Origin: Gymnopus androsaceus JB14
Taxonomy: Eukaryota; Basidiomycota; Agaricomycetes; Agaricales; Omphalotaceae
Assembly: GCA_009733575.1 (NCBI GenBank)
Contig: ML770143.1
Span: forward strand, 1-17,657
Direction: 5' to 3'
Length of the DNA: 17,657 bases
Below are positions 9,440 to 17,657 of this stretch, one piece after another (the stretch's first letter is position 1; every line of letters starts with the position of its first letter). Below the pieces are notes generated by a model. The model was not told the origin of the DNA and did not search any database. It saw nothing but the letters and a program-made list of their open reading frames with translations. Made by a program: the position numbers and the translations under genes.

Positions 9440-9571
9440 CGATTTCTGCACCGACAGCTCAGAACTGCTTCGACTGGGGACTTCAATCAGCCAGATATCT
9501 CAGATTGGATGCAACGATGCCCGATTTCTGCGCCAACAGCTCATGCTTGGCTAGATATCTTGGATTGGATC
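9440..9571 (+). repeat. Imperfect tandem duplication upstream of the transposase-like gene
   Basis: CGATTTCTGCACCGACAGCTC...AGATATCTCAGATTGGAT is repeated about 80 nt later as CGATTTCTGCGCCAACAGCTC...AGATATCTTGGATTGGAT, the second copy lacking an inner 27 nt or so. A further CGATTTCTGCG lies immediately before the first copy. Just downstream TGTTCCAGCAGTT occurs twice (9608-9620 and 9678-9690). Stacked repeats within 350 nt of the start codon suggest a promoter or a transposon subterminal region. Confidence 0.55.
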
Positions 9572-9778
9572 TAGAGAAGAAGGATACTTGAAACCGAGGA
9601 CATGAGATGTTCCAGCAGTTTGGGAGTAGGATAGTCCTTCAGGGAATACCGTGGATATGAGAAGGCGTTCCAGAAGCTGTTCCAGCAGTTCGGACGATAG
9701 AAGTTGAAGAAAAAAGAACAGGTAGCTCCTCGGGTCAGGTATGTCTATCTGCACTTCTATCTTTTCTCCAGTTCACTC

Positions 9779-12700
9779 ATGTCTCCCTCGATAGCCATCC
9801 AGGACCTTCTCAATCCTATGCAGCATCCCCCAGTGGCTATACCAATTTCTAGTCTCCTGAATCCTGCTCCTCAGAATGCAGCTCCAGTAGAAAATCAATC
9901 TGTAAACACTTCCAGTGAACGCACCGTTCTTCATAACAACTACAAGTTGACTCGGAAAACAACTCTTTCTGTCGTGTATCGCTATCCTGTGGATGCCATT
10001 TTGGAGTATCCGGAAACCGGTGTAGATGGAGGAGAAGTTGTGGGACATTTGTTTGCAATGAAAGAAGACGCTTGGTTTAGTCCTAGCAGGGACTTTGCGT
10101 ATTCTCGTGGAGAACCCAGTGGCAAGGCTAAGGAGACTGTTACAGTACCGTTGTTGGTAGACTCCGTCACAGGCGAGCCAGTTCCTTGTATTACCAGACA
10201 TGCTACCTGTACGTTGATATAGAACTTTGAATTGATTTAACTTAATCTTTCCTCAAAACTTGAAGGTCTAGGAGTCAAGGTTTGCCCGTACTCTGATCTA
10301 CAAGATGCCCAAAACCCCCATTCTTCTCCAACCAGAAGTCAGGTCTCTCAACGTATGCGTCAGAGCAGAGAGCAGGAGATGGAGTTCTCTTCACCTCAGC
10401 AAGACATTTTTGATCGAACTTCTGCTTATTATACAGCCTTGCATTGAACAGGTTGTTCAGCCTCTGCTGATGAAGCCTCAAGTGAAATCCTGCCCAGTAA
10501 TATGGAGAGACTTGCTCTAAGACGTGGATATCCTGATGTGCAAAATCGCTGTGAAGGACGTCTAGTCTATAGCTTGAGTTTTGAAGGCACTCCTTATATA
10601 AAGTAAGGCAAATTAGCCTTCGATGATCTCCTTATATCCTTTGAACGTATCTGTTGCAGATGCGAATATCATTCAAGACACTCAAATCGTGATCATTTCT
10701 TTGATAACACAATAGGAAACGGTTGTTTTGATATAGAGTACTTCGAGGCTTTGTTAACCGGAGACGTCGAGGAGGTCAGTCGAATGGAGCTAGAAGCTGA
10801 AAGCGAAGGTTATGGTCCAAGGACAACTTGTACGACAGTCATGAACAACACGTGCATTTGAGAGAAATAAGTCTGGGCTGTTTCAAAGCTCCATCCTGTT
10901 TGTCTCGGTGATTCCAAGCTAAGAGAAAGAATGTTAGATATCTATATGTAAATTCTTGACAAAAGGTTAACATACAACAAGTAAGCCTCTGGGCACTGTC
11001 GTTTTCGAGAATATGAGCCTTTGGAAGAGTATAGGGCTGCATGTCCATACTTCCTGGTTACGAGTAAAGGCCCACATTCGCATCCTATACCTCTCCCTGA
11101 AAAAACACCAACGACAGTAAAAGTCGAGCTGGGAAAGTTGTTCAAAAAACTAGGAGTTGATCTAGCAGACATAATGCCCAGAAAGTTTTTGAGGCATCCC
11201 ATTGTTCAATTGTACCTTTCTGCGAGATATCCTTTCCTTCGTAATCCTATGCTCTCTGACCTTCATATATCTCTATCCAATCGAAGTCACTTGAAAGTGT
11301 ACCTTGATACAGCCAAGAAAACGCATTTTCCCGAAGGGACTGGATGGAAAGGTACTGATTGTTTTTTTAGGTCTTTCGTCACTTTAACATCTCTCTTAGG
11401 CCTATTGCATATCAAAACTCAGCAAGATCAACTCTTGGAACCTATAGATCGTTATATTAGGTTTATGAAGGAGATCGATAGCATGGACTCTGAAGATACT
11501 GAAGAGGAAGATGAAGACGTATGTGAGGATCAAGGTCAACCTAGGCCTTCAGACAGTGAGGCGTTGAAGATAGTCATTTGTATGACTTCATCTGCCAGTA
11601 AACGTCTAGTCGAAGCTCAGCATCTCCAGAGTGATATTGGCTTCAAACGTATTGTGGGATTCTATGAGTCCGAGATAGCCTCTGTAGAGAGGTACTCAAA
11701 CACTAGTGCGTTTACTTTACTCGTTGTTTTTGAAACTCTTTTAACAATTTTGCTCAGGTATAACCTTTTGTCGTGTGTACCTCACACGTCAAACAGCTCA
11801 GGCTCATTTGATTGTTCTGAGGGAGATTAACAAAATACTTGTATCTGATACTGGTAGAGGGCTACGTTGGAGACATATTCATGGATTGAACGTTGGAGAC
11901 TACGATAACGTTATCTTGAATTGGGTTGTAGATCAACATAGAGGCCAAGCAAAAGGTACGTTGTTGCTGTTTAGGCAACAGGTTCCCCTTCTCAACTTCT
12001 CCTCAGGCATAGGTTTATACGTCCAGGAAATAGCTATGTCTCTTCCCTTTCAAAGAGACTTCCATGAACCTTCGAAGTCAATTCAAGATCTGGGACCTTA
12101 TGATCATTTACGACGTTTCCTTACACTTTGCACGACCCATCTCCAAAGGAAAATTTGAAATCGTAGAGTGACTGAAGAGGTAAAGAACGAAATGCAAAGC
12201 TTGATCTGCATACAGCACGATGATTGGGAAGGTTGTCTAGAAAAGATACGAACACTGGGAGGTCGTGCAGGACAAAGTAAGTGTTATATACTTTCATTCA
12301 AAGTTGAGCTCACACTGCGTAGACTGGGTCCTGGACAAAGAAACATCACAATTTGCTTTTCCCGGAATGTGCTGGGAGAAGAGTTTCATTCCTATGGATA
12401 TATGGCAAGCAAGGCGTCGAGAATCCAACATTGTTGAAGTGGTACATGCTAATGTCAATTTGGAGGGGAAGTGGTGTACGCTTGTAGGAGGCATGTACAA
12501 GGGGAAACATTACGATCTTCTGAAGCAGCAGGTCTTGGCGGTAAGTGTGATTCATCTTTGTGACGACCTTCAAGTTCACTTTCTGTCTTGTTAAGAATCG
12601 AGAAAACTTTGGGATAAGGGAGTCTTACAGTACAAAACATTCTTATGAAAATGCCCTCAGGAATGTCAAGCGACAATGTGAGTACTATTCTAACTGCTGT

Positions 12701-13025
12701 TAAGTATTTACTAACAGCTCCAGTTCGAGGACGGAAGAGAAAATTGGGTCAAGAAGACGCTAAGATAGAGGGTCATAATCGCAAGATAACAGAGCTTCTC
12801 AACAAATCCCAACTATTGTATGAGGAAGCAAAACGACGTTACGATATAGCTTACCCTTCCATAAACACATCCTCTCCTTCTCCTCCTGCTTTAGTAGCTG
12901 CTTATCAAAAAGCACAGGCTAGCTATGAGAAGGCGAGAGTAGCATTTAGGAAGCAGGCAACTGTGGGAGAGGGCTTAATAGGTACAGGATCTGGACGAGT
13001 ACATCTTATGTTGCCTCCTAGGTAG
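9779..13025 (+). pseudogene. Multi-exon transposase-like gene with in-frame stops
   Basis: Nine exons fit one frame (2,835 nt): 9779-10208, 10266-10602, 10660-11351, 11400-11705, 11758-11955, 12007-12276, 12323-12540, 12596-12677, 12724-13025. All eight introns are 46-57 nt, GT...AG. The N-terminal half is Cys/His-rich (GVKVCPYSDL, NRCEGRL, KCEYHSRHSNRDHF), leading to CPYFLVTSKGPHSHPIPLP, whose C...HxH spacing recalls WRKY-GCM1/FLYWCH zinc fingers. The C-terminal half can be read as a DDE fold: D in QSDIGFKRIVGFYE (11633), D in WVVDQHRGQAKG (11931), E in ESNIVEVVHANVN (12436), then a Lys-rich coiled coil. Similar predicted proteins of unknown function are, from memory, expanded in Agaricomycetes. 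Stops are TGA 10445, TGA 10859, TAA 10868, TAA 10949, TAA 10982 and TGA 12156. An intron at about 10908-10985 could remove two, but not the others. Start 9779 is the first ATG after a pyrimidine-rich leader; 9704 is an in-frame alternative. Confidence 0.75.
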
Positions 13026-13599
13026 AAAGCCAGTCGTTACTTGAACGTTGATTTCTAGATAAATATTACGAACAAGATATATTTACAAACAATTTGTAGT
13101 TACTTTACAAAGTCAAATATTTGAAGTTTCAGAGCAGCTACAAATCCCAGCAGAGGTGGCATAATGCTGGAGTGAGAAGAGGAAGGTCGACTCGAGTTGG
13201 AACGTGTAGTCGTTACTGTTCGGAAGCTCAGTGGAGTGATGGAAGGCGCAGCGGGAGGGCATGAGTTGTTTTGGGTAGCTGGCGGACACATATCGGATCA
13301 CACTCCTAGTGCCTACAGAAGGAGATCAAGAACATTCTCTAGCTCTTCCTCTAAAGAAGCCGATCTTGGCCGATCTCGAAGATAAAACCTCGTTCCAAGC
13401 TGCTCAACATCGGAGTTCCTGGAACCATGGCGGGGTCCCAAAACGAGAAGATAACGCGCTCTGGCGCTTGCGTGTTTTGCTACCGGACTGCTGTTCCATC
13501 AATGGCCTCGGGGAGTAAGCTTCCCATTCGTAATTGATACCGGCTAATATTTGGAGAAGTTTCCTGGGAGCAACGGTGGAACCCGATGGATGCGGAGTT
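13001..13599 (+). repeat. Tandem duplication, copy 1
   Basis: It starts inside the last exon of the pseudogene (ACATCTTATGTTGCCTCCTA) and ends ...ACCCGATGGATGCGGAGT. Its first about 260 nt are almost identical to copy 2, with only a few differences seen up to about 13260. The remainder matches less well and with many small gaps. Copy 1 contains the pseudogene stop at 13023-13025. Confidence 0.9.
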
Positions 13600-14270
13600 A
13601 CATCTTATGTTGCCTCCTAGGTAGAAAGCCAGTCGTTACTTGAACGTTGATTTCTAGATAAATATTACGAACAAGATATATTTACAAACAATTTGTAGTT
13701 ACTTTACAAAGTCAAATATTTGAAGTTTCAGAGCAGCTACAAATCCCAGCAGAGGTGGCATAATGCTGGAGTGAGAAGAGGAAGGTCGACTCGAGTTGGA
13801 ACGTGTAGTCGTTACTGTTCGGGAGCTCAGTGGAGTGGATGGAAGGCGCAGCGGGAGGGGCCACTTGGAGGTGTGAGTCGTTTGGGTAGCTGGCGGGACC
13901 AATGTTACTCGAGCCACTCCTCGTTATCCGGAAAACTCCCAAACCCACCCTAGTCACTAGTTCTCCTTGCCCTACCAGAGGAAGGAGGTCCATTAAGACA
14001 ACCCATTTCCTCTAGCTCTTCCTCTGAACGCCCCTGATATCCCTGACCTTGCCGATCTTGCTGATCTCGAAGATAAAGACCTTGGTCAATGCTCAACATT
14101 GAGGTTCCCGGAACCTGGCAGGGTCCCAAACAAGAACAATAACGCACTGCGTTGCTTTGCTACCGGACTGCTGTTTCACGCTGGCTCAGGAGTAAGGCTT
14201 CCATTTGTATTGATACGGCTAATATTTGGAGAAGTTCCCTGGGAAGCAACGGTGGAACCCGATGGATGAC
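13600..14270 (+). repeat. Tandem duplication, copy 2
   Basis: Second copy, directly abutting copy 1 and about 70 nt longer. It repeats the pseudogene's last eight codons and 3' flank, then ends ...ACCCGATGGATGACGAGT. GAGT occurs at the start, junction and end of the duplication. Small minus-strand frames shared by both copies (ending FVAALKLQIFDFVK) are probably by-products of the repeat. Confidence 0.9.
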
Positions 14271-14333
14271 GAGTTGGATGTCCGGGGGCTAACGGGAGTT
14301 GGGAGGATGCGGAAGTGGGTGAAGGAGATATGG

Positions 14334-16166
14334 TTAGAGATTGTAGGGAATCCATGCGACATCATCTACGTTTACGACAATGGTGCGATGACTGGGATGG
14401 TTGTTGTGCAATGGCACACAAAATGTATAGAAATAAAGCCTGGGAAACCACAAATTAGCGATAAAGCTTGAACAGAACCGCGTTAAACTCACAACAATAA
14501 GCAGGGTGAATGCAGCGCAGAAGATCGAAACGCCTAGCCCCTGCACTACAGCGGTACAGTTACAAGTCCCAGTTGACAGTGACCAAATGGCAGCGTAGTT
14601 CTGGAACAAGCTCAGAGATGGAAGACCTTCTCCAAACTACGGTTAATGCCAGATTCACAATTGCAGGAGAGAGGAGAAAGAAAGATCCAAGAAGGGAACG
14701 GAGTAGAGAAAGAGAAAAGGGGATGGAGGACGACCCATTCTGCCTCGACAAACGTCTACTGTGTTGCTTCGGAGAAGCATCCATAACCGAAAAGGTCGGC
14801 GATGTTGGGGACCTACCCGGAGATTGGGTAGGTGTAGGAGACTGTGTAGGCGTGGGAGAGCATATGGGACGAGGTGAATTGAGGTCAATCCTGGAGATGG
14901 TAGACGGAGGTTGATGGTCGTAATTGGAACCAAAATACAACATATTCGGATGGCTGCGGTCGAGTGTCGGGGAATCAGGCAGAGGAGGTGATTGCAAAGA
15001 TCGTGTGGCGGACTTTGAGTGATCATTGGAGGTGAAGCCATCTCCGTGAGGATCTGCGCTCTCTTCTGCATCACTAAACCAGCTTCCGTTATGATTATGG
15101 CCTGTGCCCGGTGGAGATTTGGAAGCAGGAAACGTCCAAGTGACGTTGGAGGGTGTACCGGGATGAGAGGTTGAAACGGCAGCAGCGGTGAGAGGCTGAT
15201 AGGACGTCCCTGAGACCGGTGATGCTGGACGTCTACGGACAGGCACCCCAGAAGAATCCACTTCCACCCCACGCTCGCTTCGCTGCGAAGGGTCAATTGG
15301 ACTGCGCTGTAGGAAAGGTGGCGATATGGGCCGAGAGGATTGCCTTGAAAATGATGAAGTTGAGCTGTGCCCAATGCATTCCAAAGATATGCTACCCGAC
15401 GAGACTGCAGACACTGGTACTGGTGGCGGTGAGGGCGCATTGGACAAGCTGGAAGATAGAGAGGCATTGGAACTCGTAACATCAGCAGCTCGAGGGGTAA
15501 TTGAATTGGATCTGAGCATGTCATTTTCCATGTCTTCACGAGGCGTCATTGGTCGAGGCATACCAGGAATATAGCCAGGAAGGATACGGGACAGTATGGG
15601 TGACATGCGCTTCTCCTCCGTTTCGGTTCGAACTTGGTGGTCCAGAGAAATGGCCATAGCCGCTTCATAGAGGTCTGCGGGTGGATTATCCTAGAACAAG
15701 GGAATCAGAGAACAATACAAGCCAAAAGAAGGTGAATACACACGGGTTCGACAATAGCACGCGTAATGGGTGCCGAGCGTGGCATAACGATTTCATCCTC
15801 AGCATCTTCCTCCAGCTCCCTTATAACTTCCTCTAATGCTAACAAAGCACGTTTGAAAGCTGATGGTCCCAAGGATTTGGAGAGACGATACTCTGTGGAT
15901 GACACGCCACCTTGTTCAGTATAAGGTGCAGGCGGTATCAGCGGAGCAGATCGTATGGCTGGTGTGTCGTTCTCAGGAGTGACTGGCCTGAGCTCGTGCG
16001 AAGAGTTAAATACTGATGATGATGATGAGAATTCGGAAGGAGCGGCTGAGGTGATACGAGAGCTAGGATGTTGAGCTTGCGAATTAGTGCTGCGAGCATA
16101 TGAATAATCTTGAAGTTGTCCGAAGGATTGCAGAGCAGATGAAAAGGACGAACCATACGGCAGCGC
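14334..16166 (-). CDS. Ser/Pro-rich protein with C-terminal membrane helices (start unresolved, probable frameshift)
   Basis: Two well-joined exons read minus: from about 16166 to 15744, and from 15690 on, with a 53-nt intron (15691-15743, GTGTGT...CTAG). The protein has a Ser-rich start, a Glu-rich helix (FKRALLALEEVIRELEEDAE), a conserved-looking LYEAAMAISLDH, and a long Ser/Pro-rich disordered part with PTPTQSPTPTQSPGRSPTSP. A hydrophobic segment SLLGSFFLLSPAIVNLALTV follows. The first frame stops near 14560, but an overlapping frame continues with a second helix (GVSIFCAAFTLLIVVSL) to a stop at 14334, so a single-base frameshift or sequence error lies between about 14570 and 14630. No ATG begins the first exon: an in-frame TAA at 16169-16167 precedes it, so a 5' exon is missing or unrecognised. 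Family unknown; probably an integral membrane protein with a long disordered cytosolic part. Confidence 0.6.
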
Positions 16167-17657
16167 TTATCACACGTTGCTTCCCACTCCTTGATGTATT
16201 CGACTGTATCATCTTGATACTTGGCTCAAGATCGTCGTCTCTTTTTGACCGAGCCGTGACTAGGGCTTTCTGAAGAGTCGTCTTTGCCCTTCCCGTGATT
16301 GCGCTTGTTCTTGGATGACTCGCCGGGTGAGCTGGGACTAGAAACATTGGCTGAGAGATGTTGTCCAAGGTAAGATCAACAATGTCTGCTTCTCAGAGCC
16401 TTCACCGCTGGAAAGAAAACGTCAATACGAGCAGGTATCTACGAGGTGCGGGAACAACCTACAAGATGCCGTTGTGTTCCATTGGCGAGTTTCGGATATC
16501 CATGATACAGTCTGTATGATTATCAGTACTCATGCACCGGATTCGAAGGATGAAACACTGACCAAAACAGACTTCATGGCCACAGGTGAGTACTCGTCCG
16601 TTCACGGGAGTGAACACTGAAACATATCAGTTAGGCCCAACTCGGTCTTCAAGGAAGGGAGACACACCTTCTTCACAACCAGGGCACGTAGCAGTCTCTC
16701 CCGCCTCGTCGTCTTCGTAATCCAACAGTTCGCTCGGGCGCGCACGGAGTAGGAACCTATTAAACAGGTCAACCTGTGTAAATAAAAATCGAAACGTTTG
16801 ACATACTGGCGTAGGATCTAATGCAATAATATCAGCTTGAAATTGGTAAATTGAAAACACGAAACTTACTCCGTCAACCCAAATCCTGCCCTTTGCCTTG
16901 ACCACTCGAGCTCTTTCCTTCTCCGCTTCGTCACCCATCAGATCACTAGGTCGTCGAACTTGTCCGTTTGAGACAGGATAAGGTTGGGATGGCAGCAAAG
17001 TTGCCGCAGTTGTAGAATCATGACCTTGAGGAACCAGGTTCATTAGTATGTCGTCGAGTCTAGAAAAGATAAACCCACAAGCACGAAAGAATGGCTGAGG
17101 TAGTAGCAATATCATCAGCGACAACATTAACAAGTTTCAAAGATGCCCTACTTCTTCAAGAGTGTCCGTTCTCTAATGAACTTATTCAAACAAATCTTTG
17201 ACTTCTTTGCAAACGAATTGTAGAGCTGTCAAGCAAATAATCAGCGTAAGAGTTACTTGAAAAAAGAAAAGAACTCACATCTCATTCATCAGGAGAGAAC
17301 TCCAGTTTAACAAGCTCGATTGTGTTCAGCTTTGACTGGAGAATAGGTTCACCATCTAAGGTTGAATTCTTGGGTTGAATGTGTGGCCCGTTCAACTACT
17401 GCATGTCAAACAGCACAATTTCGCCCGTTGCAAGACTGAGGTGAGATGTGGATTAATTATGAATGTTGTGGCTGGATGGGAAGCAGCCGCAGTGTGAACT
17501 GTTGTGGAGGAGATCAAAGTTGAAAGGAAGCTGGCAAGCCGGACTTTCCCCAAAGGGGAAATTCCGGCGCCTATCAACCCAGCCTCCCTTCTACTTTCGT
17601 CTACAACCTTTGAACCGCGTTTTCCCTCTATTTTCTTCTTTCTTAACGCGCCGATAA
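16167..17657 (-). pseudogene. RAD8/RAD5-like SNF2 helicase relic with a split RING finger
   Basis: Intact relatives are Snf2-family ATPases with a RING finger inserted between helicase lobes, acting in DNA repair. Recognisable pieces in order are: GISPLGKVRLASFLSTLI and SHPATTFIINPHLTSVLQ (17570-17400), resembling a degraded ATP-binding motif GLGKT region and the next strand; LDGEPIL...VKLEFSPDE (17359-17285) with a TGA at 17284; LYNSFAKKSK...FIRERTLLKK (17225-17151) ending in TAG; in another frame MILLLPQ, then GDEAEKERARVVKAKGRIWV. The RING follows: CPGC, then LTCGHEVCFDC, then HNGIFGEGSEKQ. Introns at 17226-17278, 16774-16869, 16617-16667, 16512-16562 and 16408-16462 splice in frame. After SEKQ the final CxxC of the RING is absent and sequence jumps to a basic linker (SVKKRRRS), DDDLEPSIKMI and EYIKEWEATCDK in alternating frames, where homology ends. 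The DEAH region and second lobe are missing. Confidence 0.65.

Noticed and set aside
10908..10985. A ninth intron in the transposase-like gene (78 nt, GTGATT...GTAAG)
   Set aside because: It would restore the frame and remove two stops, but two stops upstream (10859, 10868) remain and the donor is weak, so it was not used in the model.
14226..14471. Plus-strand 81-codon frame ending near 14471
   Set aside because: It starts inside repeat copy 2 and runs antisense to the C-terminal membrane helix of the minus gene; no motif supports it.
17463..17657. Plus-strand open frame at the right edge
   Set aside because: It is antisense to the Snf2-like stretch and has no start context or family signal; a plus-strand promoter there cannot be excluded.
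1..17657. tRNA, rRNA, CRISPR arrays and telomere repeats
   Set aside because: I looked for tRNA arms, regularly spaced repeats and TTAGGG arrays by eye and saw none; weak tRNAs with introns could be missed.

Overview
The window looks like nuclear DNA of a basidiomycete fungus, most likely an Agaricomycete. The supporting signs are genes split by many short introns (about 46-96 nt, GT...AG) and a gene content of RecQ-type and SNF2-type helicases, an F-box protein, an isoprenylcysteine-methyltransferase-like relic and a transposase-like multi-exon gene. These assignments come from reading the translations and from family knowledge. No database search was possible.

Layout, left to right. 1-1164 (minus) is the N-terminal part of a RecQ-like DEAH helicase that runs off the left edge. 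1165-2124 has no convincing gene. 2133-2951 is a complete non-autonomous hAT-type element of 819 bp, with 25-bp terminal inverted repeats (one mismatch) and an exact 8-bp target duplication, ATGGTTGT. 3381-3891 (minus) is a broken isoprenylcysteine carboxyl methyltransferase-like gene. 4476-5611 (minus) is an F-box protein whose first exon is open and whose apparent tail is damaged. 5788-6099 and 6335-7817 (both minus) are two genes I do not recognise; the second has a likely 5'UTR intron and a TATA box. 7818-9778 is mostly non-coding and carries several short repeats.

9779-13025 (plus) can be assembled as a nine-exon gene with eight canonical introns and a total of 2,835 nt in one consistent frame. 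It has a Cys/His-rich N-terminal half and a C-terminal half that can be read as an RNase-H/DDE transposase fold. It contains six in-frame stop codons, so it is most likely a pseudogene. Its last codons and 3' flank are duplicated in tandem (13001-13599 and 13600-14270). 14334-16166 (minus) encodes a Ser/Pro-rich protein with membrane helices near its C-terminus. 16167-17657 (minus) is a relic of a RAD8/RAD5-like SNF2 helicase with a RING insertion; it has lost its ATPase core and half of the RING.

Overall this is an accessory, decaying, transposon-rich neighbourhood rather than a set of genes acting together. Helicase, transposase-like and F-box genes sit among truncated copies, and six of the seven recognised loci are incomplete, interrupted or cut by the window edge. 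The most unusual items are the transposase-like pseudogene with its mosaic tandem duplication, the intact hAT-type element, and the internally deleted SNF2 relic abutting the Ser/Pro-rich gene.
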